The position numbers were made by a program, and so were the translations under genes. The notes beneath the pieces were generated by a model that saw only the letters and a program-made list of their open reading frames with translations, had not been told where the DNA came from and searched no databases. From NCBI RefSeq assembly GCF_001612665.1, contig NZ_BDAX01000030.1:1-64000 (forward strand): a stretch of 64,000 nt of DNA, read 5' to 3'. This document shows, piece after piece, positions 50,845 to 60,293 of this stretch; position 1 is the stretch's first letter; each line of letters begins with the position of its first letter. The DNA comes from Nocardia alba NBRC 108234. GTDB lineage: Bacteria > Actinomycetota > Actinomycetes > Mycobacteriales > Mycobacteriaceae.

Positions 50845-52455
50845 ATGGCCAACAACTTCGCCGACCTTTTCGAACACTCCGTCGACGCCATGCCCGATCG
50901 CATCGCGCTCATTCAGCGCGATCGTCGAGTGACCTTCCAGGAGCTCGACATTCGGGCCAACCGGCTCGCCAACCAGCTGGCCGGGTCCGGGGTCGGCCAC
51001 GGCACGCACGTCGGCTTCCAGATGCACAACAGCATCGAAACCATGGAGACCCTGCTCGCCTGCTTCAAGCTGGCCGCTGTCCCGATCAACATCAACTACC
51101 GCTACGGCCCGACCGAGCTGGCCTACGTCTACGGCAACGCCGACCTCGAGGTGTTGATCTACCACGCCTGTTACGGCGAGACCGTCCGCGCGGCCCTCGA
51201 GGTCACACCAACTGTGCGACAGGCGATCTGCGTCGACGACGATCGTCAGCTGGGCGTAGCGGGGACCGGCTCGATCCTGTACGAGCAGCTCGTCGAAGCG
51301 GGAGAACCGGCCCGGCCCTCGGTCACGCGCACCGCGGACGACCTGTTCATGATGTACACCGGCGGCACCACCGGCATGCCGAAAGGCGTCATGTGGCGCC
51401 AGGAGGACATGTGGCGGGTGCTGGGCGGCGGCGTCGACTTCTACAGCGGTGAACCGGTGCGCGACGAGTTTCAGCAGTCCGAGACGGGCGCCGCGGGTGT
51501 GCCGGCCATCTGGTTCGTGCTCCCGCCGCTGATCCACGCCGCGGCGATGATGCCGACGTTCAACGCACTCTGGTCGGGGAACACCGTGCTGTTCGAGCCG
51601 CGCTTCGACCCGGCGCTGGTATGGCAGTCCGTTGTCACGCACCAGCCGCACGTCATGGTCATCACCGGCGACGCGATGGCTCGCCCGCTCATCGACGCCT
51701 ACATCGACGAACCGGTGGACGCCTCCTCGCTGCTCGTCATCGCCTCGGGGGCCGCGCTGCTGTCCCAGCCGGTGAAGAACGCACTGCTGGAGCAGTTTCC
51801 GACGTCGATGGTGTCGGACTCGATCGGATCCTCCGAAACCGGTTTCGGCGGTATCGGTTTCGCGCAGAAGGACGACGATCCGGCGCGCGGGCCCCGGGTG
51901 CAGACCGGGCGCGGCGCCGTGGTCGTCGACGAGGACGGCCGGCCCGTCGCCGCCGGCGAGGAGGGGTGGCTGGCCAAGACCGGCGCGGTCCCGCTCGGCT
52001 ACTACAACGACCCCGAGCGCACCGCCCGGCTGTTCAAGACGGTGGACGGTGCCCGCATCGTGGTCACCGACGACCGCGCCCGCGCCGAGTCCGACGGCTC
52101 GATCACCCTGATCGGACGCGGCAACATGGTGATCAACACCGGCGGGGAGAAGGTGTTTCCCGAGGAGGTCGAGGCCGTCGTGAAGTCACACGACGCGATC
52201 TACGACGCGGTCGTCATCGGTGTCGCGCACGAACGGTGGGGCCAGCAGGTCGCCGCGATCATCTCGATCGCCCCCGACCGGACCCTGGACTTCGATGCGG
52301 TGCGTACGCACCTTCGCCCGCACCTCGCCGGGTACAAGATCCCCAAGCGCATCTGGATAGCGGAAACCATCTCCCGCTCCCCCAGCGGCAAACCCGACTA
52401 CCGCTGGGCTAAGGACTACGTCACCGACCGCGCCCCCGACCACCGAACCGACTGA
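50845..52455 (+). CDS. FadD19-like steroid acyl-CoA ligase
   Basis: 536 residues. The AMP-binding motif MYTGGTTGMPKGVMWR (about 170-185) with the following QEDMWRVLGGGVDF, plus SIGSSETGFGG and the C-terminal SRSPSGKPDYRWAK (catalytic Lys), matches FadD19 of mycobacteria, which activates sterol side-chain acids, including C24-branched ones. It is last in the CYP123 operon, before a hairpin terminator. It would ligate CoA to a carboxylate made by the P450s and aldehyde dehydrogenase (inference). Confidence 0.93.
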   Translation: MANNFADLFEHSVDAMPDRIALIQRDRRVTFQELDIRANRLANQLAGSGVGHGTHVGFQMHNSIETMETLLACFKLAAVPININYRYGPTELAYVYGNADLEVLIYHACYGETVRAALEVTPTVRQAICVDDDRQLGVAGTGSILYEQLVEAGEPARPSVTRTADDLFMMYTGGTTGMPKGVMWRQEDMWRVLGGGVDFYSGEPVRDEFQQSETGAAGVPAIWFVLPPLIHAAAMMPTFNALWSGNTVLFEPRFDPALVWQSVVTHQPHVMVITGDAMARPLIDAYIDEPVDASSLLVIASGAALLSQPVKNALLEQFPTSMVSDSIGSSETGFGGIGFAQKDDDPARGPRVQTGRGAVVVDEDGRPVAAGEEGWLAKTGAVPLGYYNDPERTARLFKTVDGARIVVTDDRARAESDGSITLIGRGNMVINTGGEKVFPEEVEAVVKSHDAIYDAVVIGVAHERWGQQVAAIISIAPDRTLDFDAVRTHLRPHLAGYKIPKRIWIAETISRSPSGKPDYRWAKDYVTDRAPDHRTD

Positions 52456-52470
52456 GAATTCGCTGTCGGC

Positions 52471-52509
52471 ACAGCGGTATCCGCACCCGAACTCGGCGGA
52501 TACCGCTGT
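52471..52509 (+). terminator. 14-bp perfect hairpin after the FadD19-like gene
   Basis: ACAGCGGTATCCGC, 11-nt loop, GCGGATACCGCTGT, starting 16 nt beyond the stop codon. It lies between two convergent operons and may terminate both. Confidence 0.75.
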
Positions 52510-52602
52510 ATCGCACCACGGGTCCACCGCCGAAACTGCCACTCGCCCACTGCGATCGAGCGCGGCGGGTCGGACAGCGGCTCATCGCCGGTGCGGCTAC
52601 CG

Positions 52603-54594
52603 TCAGATGACCTTGGCCTCGATCAGCAGTTGCCAGATCTCGCCCTGGTCGACGACCTCGACGCCGAGCTTCTCGGCCTTGGCCAACTTGCTGTCGCCGA
52701 CTCCCGCGCCGGTGATGAGCATGTCGGTGTTCGCCGAGACCGAAGAGGCCGCCGTCGCTCCCGCCTGCTCGCACAGCCGCTGGAATGTCGGGCGGGCCAC
52801 CTTCTCGCCGGAGCGTGGGTCGCTGATCGCGCCGGTGATCACCACGGTCTTGCCCTCGAGCGGTGCGCCTGCCGCGATGACCGGCGGCAGGTCCTCCTCG
52901 CGCACGTCCAGGCAGACGCCGAGCTCACGCAGGCGGTCCAGCTCCGGACGTAACCGGGTCAGGTGCGCGACCAGCGAGGCGGCGACCTTCGGGCCGATGT
53001 CCTCCACCGCCACGAGTCGTTCCTCGCCCGCGTCGGCGACCTCCTCGAGGGAACCGAAACCCGACCGGGCCAGGCGCGCGGCGGTGCCGTCGGAGGCCAT
53101 GGGGATGGCGAGACCGATCAGGGCGCGGCGCAGGCCGACCTGGCGGCTGGCGTCGATCGAATCGATCATGCGCGCGGCGGAGACCTCGCCGACGCGATCG
53201 AATTCGAGCAGCCGCTCCTTGGTGAGCGTGTAGAAGTCCGACGGGCTTTCGAGAATCCCCGCCTCGGCGAGGCGTTCGATCCACACTCCGCCGATGGCGT
53301 CGATGTCGGCCGCCGCGCGCGAGGCCCAGTGGATCAGCCTGCGCACTGTTTGCGCGGGACAGGAGACATTGGTACAGAACAGTTCTCGGCTGTTGCCCTG
53401 TTCGGTGACCGGCTCGGCGCACGAGGGGCATTCGGTGGGCGAGATGATCTCGAGCTCGTCGCCCGTGCGCGCGGCGGCGTCGAGCACACCCGCCACGAAC
53501 GGGATGACATCGCCGGCGCGACGCACCAGCACCGTGTCACCGACTTTGATGTCACGGGCGCGGATCACCTCCTGGTTCGCCAGCGTCGCCTTCGTGACCG
53601 TCGTACCGCCGACGAAAACCGGCTCCAGCCACGCCACGGGGACGATCTTGCCCGTCTTGCCGACGTCCCAGATCACCTCGCGCAGCAGAGTGGTCTTCTC
53701 CTCGGCGGCGAATTTGAACGCCAGCGCACCGCGCGGGGAGTTCGACCGGGTTCCGGCCGCCGCGTAGGCATCGCGGTCGGCCAGGCGGAGAACGGCGCCG
53801 TCGATGTCGTAGTCCAGGTCGTTGCGGCCCTGCTCGATCTCGGTGATCGCCGCCTGCGCTTGCGCGGCGTCGGCGCACACGCGCATCCGCGCACCCGACA
53901 CCCCGATTGCCCGCAGCCCGTCCCCCAGGTCGTGCGCGGCATCGTCGGCTGCGGTGTCGAGGTCGAAACCGAAGAACCGCAGGCGCCGTTGCGACACGGT
54001 CGCCGGGTCTTTCGCGCGCAACGTGCCCGCCGCGGCGTTGCGCGGATTGATCAGAGGCTTGTCCGGGTGCGCGGCGTTGTAGGCGAGGAAGGTCGAACGC
54101 AACATCACGGCCTCACCACGCACCTCGACGCGGCCCGGCAGCTCGATCCGCTCGGGGACCCCGTCCACGAGTGCGCGGACCAGGGGGGTCACGTCGTCGC
54201 CGGTGGTGCCGTCGCCGCGGGTGACGGCACGCGCCAGCCGCCCGTTCTCGAAGACCAGCGCAAGAGACAGGCCGTCGAGTTTGGGCATCACGACCACCGG
54301 CTGGCCGGGGAATCGGTCGAAGAACGCCGCGACCTGCTCGGGCTTGGTCGCCTTCTCCAGCGACAGCATCGGCCGCGAGTGTCGGACCGGCGCGTGCAGC
54401 ACCGCGGGCGCACCGACCTGTTCGAGCGGATTCGGGTCCGGCGCGAGGTCGGGATGCGCCTCGATCAGCGCGCGCAGCTCATCTTCGATCGCGTCGAATT
54501 CCGCGTCGGCGACCAGCGGCGCCCCCCGGTAGTAGGCGTCGCGCAACGACACCATCCGGTCGGCGAGTTCTCGGATACGTTCCCCTGTTTCCAC
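52603..54594 (-). CDS. ligA: NAD-dependent DNA ligase
   Basis: 663 residues. Domain Ia (YYRGAPLVADAEFDAIEDEL), adenylation domain with AMP-lysine in VVMPKLDGLSL (Lys about 105) and NPRNAAAGTLRAKDP, OB fold with GDVIPFV, a four-cysteine zinc finger (CPSCAEPVTEQGN, FCTNVSCPAQ), helix-hairpin-helix repeats (VEDIGPKVAASLVAHL) and a C-terminal BRCT (LEGKTVVITGAISDPRSGEK). It seals nicks using NAD+. I chose GTG 54594 (VETGERIRELADRMVSLRDA), because the longer frame begins with TTG; neither start has a clear ribosome-binding site. It may be a second LigA, as the BRCT is somewhat divergent. Confidence 0.95.
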   Translation of the reverse strand: METGERIRELADRMVSLRDAYYRGAPLVADAEFDAIEDELRALIEAHPDLAPDPNPLEQVGAPAVLHAPVRHSRPMLSLEKATKPEQVAAFFDRFPGQPVVVMPKLDGLSLALVFENGRLARAVTRGDGTTGDDVTPLVRALVDGVPERIELPGRVEVRGEAVMLRSTFLAYNAAHPDKPLINPRNAAAGTLRAKDPATVSQRRLRFFGFDLDTAADDAAHDLGDGLRAIGVSGARMRVCADAAQAQAAITEIEQGRNDLDYDIDGAVLRLADRDAYAAAGTRSNSPRGALAFKFAAEEKTTLLREVIWDVGKTGKIVPVAWLEPVFVGGTTVTKATLANQEVIRARDIKVGDTVLVRRAGDVIPFVAGVLDAAARTGDELEIISPTECPSCAEPVTEQGNSRELFCTNVSCPAQTVRRLIHWASRAAADIDAIGGVWIERLAEAGILESPSDFYTLTKERLLEFDRVGEVSAARMIDSIDASRQVGLRRALIGLAIPMASDGTAARLARSGFGSLEEVADAGEERLVAVEDIGPKVAASLVAHLTRLRPELDRLRELGVCLDVREEDLPPVIAAGAPLEGKTVVITGAISDPRSGEKVARPTFQRLCEQAGATAASSVSANTDMLITGAGVGDSKLAKAEKLGVEVVDQGEIWQLLIEAKVI

Positions 54595-54747
54595 GGAGCA
54601 GACGCTACCGATACCCACCGACAACTACCGCGGGCGGCACGCACCACAACCGACCGGAAGGTCCGTGCGGACGCGAGCGCGCGCCGACTCGTGGTGACCA
54701 GGCCTTCGGCGTGCGAAATACGCCGCGCAGGATGCGACCGTCGAGGA

Positions 54748-56400
54748 CTACTTGGCATCGCCGTAGCACTGGACCACCGCGGTGGTGAAGGGGAATCGGA
54801 CCGGGGTGTGACCGAAGGCGATCCGGCCCGCGGTGTCGGCGGCGGTGGCGATCGCCGCGGCCACGGCTGCGGCCTCCTCGGTCGGGCAGTGCACGATCAC
54901 CTCGTCGTGCTGGAAGAAGACCAGCTCCGCGCGCAGATCGCGGATCGCGTGGCGGATGCCGGCCAGGACCAGCAGCGCCCAGTCGGCGGCGCTGCCCTGC
55001 ACCACGAAGTTCCGGGTGAAACGGCCACGAGCACGGGCGGCGGAATCGGCGCGGGTGTCCGTCGGCGCGTCCGTGTCGTCGAGCGCGACCGACAAGGGTG
55101 TGCAGGTGCGGCCCAGCCAGGTGCGCACGAGGCGACCTTCCGCACCGGCGCGCGCCGCGTCGTCGACGTAGGCCACCGCGGCGGGATAGCGCCTGCGCAG
55201 GCTCGCGAGGTGGGTCAGGGCGTCGCCGGAGGTCTGACCGTAGATGGCGCCGAGCAACGCGATCTTGGCGCGAGCGCGATCGCCGCCGAATCCGCGAGCG
55301 GCCAGGTCGGCGTAGAGGTCCTCGCCACGGCCGGCGGCTTCCATCAGCCCCCGGTCGCGGGAGATCGCCGCGAGGATCCTCGGCTCCATCTGGTCGGCGT
55401 CGGCCACGACCAGCGACCAGCCGGGGTCGGCCCGGATCGCGCGCCGAACGATCTTCGGAATCTGTAGCGCGCCACCGCCGTTGGTTGTCCAACGCCCGGA
55501 CACGGTACCGCCGGGCAGGTATTCGGGGCGGAAGCGACCGCCGTGCACCCACTGTTCGAGCCAGGACCAACCGTGTGCCGTGTAGAGGCGATACAGCGAT
55601 TTGTAGGCCAGCAGCGGAGCGATCGCCGGGTGGTCGATCTGCTGGAGCTCCCATTTCCGGGTCGAGGACAGCTCGATTCCGGCCCGGCCGAAGGCCCTGA
55701 TGATGTCGGCGGGCAGATCGGGCCGCACGCGCACCCCGGTCCCGAACGCCCGCGACACCTCCTCGGCCAGTTCCGCCAGCCGTCGCGGCTCCGATCCACC
55801 CGGAAAACGTTCTCCCAGCATCGAATCCAAGAGCTCACGGTGCACGTCGGCGCGCCACGGAATTCCGAGCTGCCCCATCTCGACAGCGACGAGCATGCCG
55901 GCCGACTCGGCGGCGAGCAGCAGTCGCATGCGTTCGGGATGCTCGGTCGCGGCGGTGCGCGCGAGCTGTCCCGCGTACACCGCCAGCAGGGCGGTGAACT
56001 CGTCGATCCCCGGCGGCAGCGGCACCGGGCCCGACTCGAACAGCGACGGCTGCGTCTCGGCGACCCGCACCGGCGCGTCCGGCGGGACGGTCAGATCGTG
56101 TAGTCGGGCCCAGCCCGCCGCCAGCGAGCGCGCCTGCCCCGACTGTCCTTCCTCGTAGCCGATCAGCAGCGACTCCGCCGCCTGCACGTCGTAGCAGCGT
56201 TCGACCCACACGCCCGCGGCCCACAGCGCACGGTAGATCTCGGCCGTGGACCGCCACACCCAGCGCTCCACCTCCGGGCGGGTGCGCACCGCCTCGACGA
56301 GCGAGGGCTCCTCGAGCACCGGTCCCGCCGGGTGACCGTTCTGATCGAGCGGACACAACCGGGCGCCGCCGTCGCCCGTCTCCGCTATCGCCCATCTCAC
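54748..56400 (-). CDS. Family A DNA polymerase-like protein (bifunctional exonuclease/polymerase)
   Basis: About 550 residues. N-terminal half: a weak, DEDD-type exonuclease-like region. C-terminal half: palm with motif A VVADADQMEPRI, motif B region RARAKIALLGAIYG and motif C FFQHDEVIVH; TVSGRWTTNGGGALQIPKIV is typical of the family. Motif A has Asp-Ala-Asp-Gln instead of the usual Asp-Tyr-Ser-Gln but the catalytic acids and Arg remain. The 5' nuclease domain of Pol I is absent. GTG 56400 is chosen over TTG 56430. Together with ligA it suggests a repair pair (inference). Confidence 0.85.
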   Translation of the reverse strand: MRWAIAETGDGGARLCPLDQNGHPAGPVLEEPSLVEAVRTRPEVERWVWRSTAEIYRALWAAGVWVERCYDVQAAESLLIGYEEGQSGQARSLAAGWARLHDLTVPPDAPVRVAETQPSLFESGPVPLPPGIDEFTALLAVYAGQLARTAATEHPERMRLLLAAESAGMLVAVEMGQLGIPWRADVHRELLDSMLGERFPGGSEPRRLAELAEEVSRAFGTGVRVRPDLPADIIRAFGRAGIELSSTRKWELQQIDHPAIAPLLAYKSLYRLYTAHGWSWLEQWVHGGRFRPEYLPGGTVSGRWTTNGGGALQIPKIVRRAIRADPGWSLVVADADQMEPRILAAISRDRGLMEAAGRGEDLYADLAARGFGGDRARAKIALLGAIYGQTSGDALTHLASLRRRYPAAVAYVDDAARAGAEGRLVRTWLGRTCTPLSVALDDTDAPTDTRADSAARARGRFTRNFVVQGSAADWALLVLAGIRHAIRDLRAELVFFQHDEVIVHCPTEEAAAVAAAIATAADTAGRIAFGHTPVRFPFTTAVVQCYGDAK

Positions 56401-56516
56401 CCGCCGAAGTCTGGCACCGAGGTACGACAATCAGCGGCGACCCGCGCGCCGACGACCAGCGACAACGCGGAACCGGCTGGTCGTCGCCCGGCCCTGCGAC
56501 GCCATCAGTACTGGGG

Positions 56517-57515
56517 CTACGCGGATACCTCGTCGCGGGCCCGCAGGTCGGCCAGCACCAGGCGCAGCAGTTGTTCGGCCCGGATCCGCTGCCAGCCCAG
56601 CATCGCGTGCGGACTGAACCTGGCCTCCTCGAACAGCGCGACCAGTTCGTGTGCGCCGTCGTCGTGCAGCACGCCACTGTCGAAGGCCCGCTCCAGCACT
56701 TCCTTCGGGGTGTCCGAGATCAACGGCGCCGCGGCACGATCGGCAGCCAGCCCGGCCTCCATCGCCACATAACAGGCGATCACCGCGGTCCGCGCATCCT
56801 GGCCCGGCGCGTTCATCGCGGCCAGTCCCATCTCGGCGGCCCTGGTCAGCGAGTCGACCGTGTTCGAGACCTCCTCCTCGGTCAGTTCCACGTTGTCGAC
56901 CAGCGGCGTGCGCCCGACGACGGCGACGCCGACGAGCCCGACCACCGCGAGGCCGATCAGCACGATCGCCACGCCCGCCGCCCCCAGCAGCGCGATCCCG
57001 CTCAGCCGCGCCGAATCGACCGCCGAATCGACCACCTGCACGTCGACGGCGGCGGGCGCACCACGCTGACCGCCGTCCATCGGTGTCACCGAGGCGACCG
57101 GCATGGGCTGACGCCGGGCGCCGGGCAACACGAACAGCATGGTGATGCCGACCGCGAGCGTCAGCGCGACGCCACTGATCGCGATCGGGACCAGCACCGC
57201 GAATCGCTTGAACGACAGTCGAACCCGGAGACCACCCTCGACAGCGGGCATCGCCAAGGGCAAGCGGTGCTGACTGACGATGACGCCCGCGAGCAGGATC
57301 ACCACCGACACCAGCAGCAATACCGGCATCAACGCGACAGCCACCGGCGAACTCCCGCCGGTTCCACTGGGAACAACGGTCCCGGGTAACCGCCCGTGCA
57401 GCGCGATAATCGCCGCGACAATCAAGACGACCGCCGCGGACACCCGACCTATTGGCGCCGAAAACTTTCCCACTGCTCTACCGCCGAACCCCTGGAAGCC
57501 ACCCGAAATGCCCAC
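56517..57515 (-). CDS. DUF4129 domain membrane protein
   Basis: 332 residues. Three membrane helices: AAVVLIVAAIIALHGRLPG, SPVAVALMPVLLLVSVVILL and VLVPIAISGVALTLAVGITM, with a fourth near IALLGAAGVAIVLIGLAVVG. The C-terminus has DUF4129: ARTAVIACYVAMEAGLAADR, then HELVALFEEARFSPHAM. Such proteins commonly sit with MoxR ATPases and DUF58 proteins; none are next to it here. The GTG start at 57515 lacks a clear ribosome-binding site. Confidence 0.82.
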   Translation of the reverse strand: MGISGGFQGFGGRAVGKFSAPIGRVSAAVVLIVAAIIALHGRLPGTVVPSGTGGSSPVAVALMPVLLLVSVVILLAGVIVSQHRLPLAMPAVEGGLRVRLSFKRFAVLVPIAISGVALTLAVGITMLFVLPGARRQPMPVASVTPMDGGQRGAPAAVDVQVVDSAVDSARLSGIALLGAAGVAIVLIGLAVVGLVGVAVVGRTPLVDNVELTEEEVSNTVDSLTRAAEMGLAAMNAPGQDARTAVIACYVAMEAGLAADRAAAPLISDTPKEVLERAFDSGVLHDDGAHELVALFEEARFSPHAMLGWQRIRAEQLLRLVLADLRARDEVSA

Positions 57516-57727
57516 ATAGTGGCATCAACACCGCCCACCGGGCACCGACCGCACGAGATTTGGTCGAACTCCCTCAGCGCGACCCGAATCCTTGTCTCCG
57601 ACAACATTTCCTACCGCGAGGCAACGAATATTCTTCGCGCACGAGTTGCAGATGTTTCCCGGACTCCGGCGGCACACCACCTCCGCATCGTTTCCCTGAG
57701 CGGTTTTCCGCATCGCCGACCGAGGTG

Positions 57728-58543
57728 TCAGTCAGCGAGAAAACGGGCGGCGTTCGCGTGGGCCCAGCGGTTGAATGTGGTGGCGGGGCGGCCGGTGATG
57801 TCTTCGACGCTGGTGGTGGGTAGTGATTCCGGCGACGGTGCGACGCCGAGCAGGACATTGTCGACATACCACTCCGTGGTCTCGCCCATGGTGGGTTGCA
57901 GTGCGGCGACGGTTTCCGCACGGGTGGAGATCTGGAAGGCGATGTCGCGATCGAGGGCATCGGCGAGGTGGGTGACCAGGTCAGTGCGAGTGAGGATCTC
58001 AGGGCCCGCGAGGGAGTGCGCGCGGCCGAGATGACCATCGTCCAGCAGCGCGGTAGCCGCTACCGCGGCGATGTCGTTCATGGCAATGGGCGCACTGGCG
58101 GTGTCGGGCAGCGGCTCGTGGACAGCACCGGTTTCCCTGATCTGGTGCGACCACGTCAGGGTGTTCTCCATGAAGTCGGCGGGCCACAGATGGGTCCAGT
58201 CCATACCGCTGCCCTCGACGGCGTTACATACACTGCCCCACCAGCTTTCGGGTTCACCGGACAGATCGACAACGTGGCGCACTCCGGCTGCCCGCGCCAG
58301 CTCGAGCACCTCGGTGACAGTGTCCGGCGACGGCGCGAGATACATCCGGTCGACGCCCTCGAACGCCGCGGCCAAGCCGGACGATCGCCCGAGATGCCCC
58401 CGCGCCACCTGAACACCGGCGGGCAGCGCCGCCTCGGCGGGGTTGATGGTCAGCGCGCGGATGTCGGTCGCACCTCGCGCGATCAACTGATCCACGACCA
58501 GGCGGCCGATATTGGCCGTCGCCCCGGTAACCAGAATCGTCAT
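57728..58543 (-). CDS. NmrA-like NAD(P)-binding protein
   Basis: 271 residues beginning MTILVTGATANIGRLVVDQL, the TGxxGxxG Rossmann start of the NmrA/HSCARG family. MYLAPSPDTVTEVLELARAA, GMDWTHLWPADFMENTLTW and IAMNDIAAVAA follow the atypical SDR pattern without catalytic YxxxK, so redox sensing or NAD(P)H binding is more likely than catalysis. GGAGG lies 7 nt before the ATG. The open frame upstream to 59401 is non-coding. Confidence 0.9.
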   Translation of the reverse strand: MTILVTGATANIGRLVVDQLIARGATDIRALTINPAEAALPAGVQVARGHLGRSSGLAAAFEGVDRMYLAPSPDTVTEVLELARAAGVRHVVDLSGEPESWWGSVCNAVEGSGMDWTHLWPADFMENTLTWSHQIRETGAVHEPLPDTASAPIAMNDIAAVAATALLDDGHLGRAHSLAGPEILTRTDLVTHLADALDRDIAFQISTRAETVAALQPTMGETTEWYVDNVLLGVAPSPESLPTTSVEDITGRPATTFNRWAHANAARFLAD

Positions 58544-58847
58544 GGGTTTGCCTCCGTTTCGGTTCGTCGAACCACTCGATCCTGCCAACGGAATTCGGGC
58601 AGCGCACATGGCAAATCTCCGGCGGGACCGCCTGGCGTCCGGGCCGTCGGCGGCACCCCCGGAGACCATACCGATATCTATGGTGTTGCAATGTAATTCG
58701 TCATTTGTGTCGATGTGATGATGTTTTTCCGGTATCACCGCTGGTGGGTTCCATGGATACGCCGTCGATGCGAAAATGTCCTCGGACCGAGATCCGGTCC
58801 GGCAGAGGATGTTCCGCCGGATCTGGCGGGCAGACTGGAGGGGCAGG
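58544..58847. promoter_or_regulatory. Divergent control region
   Basis: About 300 bp between the NmrA-like gene and the glycine-zipper gene; no supported gene. It has a short inverted repeat CCATA...TATGG at about 58667-58684 and an AT-rich patch (near 58685-58735) that fits divergent promoters. Confidence 0.45.
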
Positions 58848-59420
58848 ATGCATTTCTCGTCTCGAACGACTTCGGGCGCACAACGACTCGGCGCGATCGC
58901 CGTTCTCGCGGCAGGAGCGATCGGCCTCGCGGCCACCGCGCAGGCCGCACCATCGGTCGCGGCGCCGATCGTGCAGGGCATCGACCGCGGTGTGGCGTTC
59001 ACCGCGAGCCCGCTGGCCGATGGCTCCGGGCTCACCGTGTCCGCGCCGGACGCCACATTCAGGGTCGTCGGCGGTGCGGTCACGCTCACGAACCGCGACG
59101 GCATCGTGGTCGCGGCCGTACCGACCCGCATCATCACCGGCGCGGGCGATTTCGACCTGGTCGCGGGCATCTCCGCCGACGGTAGGTCAGCGACGCTGAC
59201 CCCCACCGCCGCACCGGCCGTCGTCACCGCCAACATGGCCGAATTCATCGACGCGGCCGGCGACGTCGAGGCCCGTAAACAGCACAACGCGGGCATCGGC
59301 GCGCTCATCGGCGCCGGCATCGGCGCGGTGCTCGGCTTCTTCCTCGGTGGAGTCGGCGCGCTGGTGACCATTCCGATCGGTGCGGGCATCGGCGCCCTCA
59401 TCGGCTACTCGACGCCGTAG
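58848..59420 (+). CDS. Secreted glycine-zipper protein of unknown function
   Basis: 190 residues from ATG 58848 (GGAGG 6 nt upstream). Signal peptide MHFSS...AIAVLAAGAIGLAATAQAAP, then a beta-rich domain (VTLTNRDGIVVAAVP), a linker with ARKQHNAG, and a C-terminal glycine zipper IGALIGAGIGAVLGFFLGGV with IGAGIGALIGYSTP. The zipper could insert in or span a membrane. Proteins of this layout are widespread in Nocardia and mycobacteria but uncharacterised. Confidence 0.85.
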   Translation: MHFSSRTTSGAQRLGAIAVLAAGAIGLAATAQAAPSVAAPIVQGIDRGVAFTASPLADGSGLTVSAPDATFRVVGGAVTLTNRDGIVVAAVPTRIITGAGDFDLVAGISADGRSATLTPTAAPAVVTANMAEFIDAAGDVEARKQHNAGIGALIGAGIGAVLGFFLGGVGALVTIPIGAGIGALIGYSTP

Positions 59421-59532
59421 TGGGTCACGAGTGGTGGCCGATCGCCTCGTGGCCACCACTCGGCTCCGCCGCGCACCCACGCGGCTAGGGTCGGCACCGT
59501 TGGTCACGGCGGCCGAGTCGAGGAGGCACATC

Positions 59533-60174
59533 ATGAACACGGCGAACGAGCGCACGCCCAGCGGGTGGGAGGACATCACCGCCGCGGATCCGACGCATTC
59601 GAGCCGGTATGTGGAACGGTTCCGGGCGCTCGCCGCGCGGGGAACCGACATCGTGGGTGAGGCGCGGTTGATCGACGCGATGCTCGGACGGGGTAGCCGA
59701 GTACTCGACGCGGGGTGCGGGCCGGGCCGGACCGGCGGATACCTGCACGACAGGGGACATACGGTGGTGGGTGTCGATGTCGATCCGGTGCTGATCGACG
59801 CGGCGCGCGCGGATCATCCCGGTCCGGAGTGGCTCGTCGGCGACCTCGCCCAACTGGACCTGCCGGTCACCGACTTCGACGCCATCGTGTGCGCGGGCAA
59901 TGTGATGACCTTCCTCGCTCCGTCCACCCGGCCGGCGGTGCTGGCAGGGTTCGCCGAGCATCTCGCGCCGGGCGGGCGGGCGATCATCGGCTTCGGCGCG
60001 GACCGCGGCTACGAGTTCGCCGAATTCCTGACCGATGCCGACTCCGCCGGACTCACCATCGACCTACTGCTGTCGACCTGGGATCTTCGGCCCTTCACCG
60101 ACGACTCCGACTTCCTGGTCGCGGTGTTCTCCCGCACACTCGGACCGGGCACCTCGACCGGACCCGACGCATGA
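59533..60174 (+). CDS. Class I SAM-dependent methyltransferase
   Basis: 213 residues from ATG 59533 (AGGAGG 7 nt upstream): WEDITAADPTHSSRYVERFR, motif I VLDAGCGPGRTGGYLHDRGH, motif II VVGVDVDPVLIDAAR, and motif IV DAIVCAGNVMTFLAP, then GRAIIGFGADRGY. The N-terminal SxRY signature is common to small-molecule and ubiquinone-type methyltransferases in actinobacteria. It stands alone and the substrate is unknown. Confidence 0.9.
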   Translation: MNTANERTPSGWEDITAADPTHSSRYVERFRALAARGTDIVGEARLIDAMLGRGSRVLDAGCGPGRTGGYLHDRGHTVVGVDVDPVLIDAARADHPGPEWLVGDLAQLDLPVTDFDAIVCAGNVMTFLAPSTRPAVLAGFAEHLAPGGRAIIGFGADRGYEFAEFLTDADSAGLTIDLLLSTWDLRPFTDDSDFLVAVFSRTLGPGTSTGPDA

Positions 60175-60293
60175 TGGTCACCGTCGAGCGGTAGACCAGA
60201 AGGCGCGGGCGGGTCGCTCGATGCGAAGGACTTCCACACTCGCGATGGAACGGAACGGTTCTCGAACGGCTGTTCGCCGTGGCGTGAAAGTCG

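Noticed and set aside
49411..51651. 746-codon open frame on the minus strand
   Set aside because: It is antisense to the ferredoxin, unknown protein and FadD genes. High GC content opens such frames; there is no domain or ribosome-binding site.
52963..55467. 834-codon open frame on the plus strand
   Set aside because: It is antisense to ligA and the polymerase, both with full motif sets. The product is Arg/Gly/Asp-rich shadow sequence.
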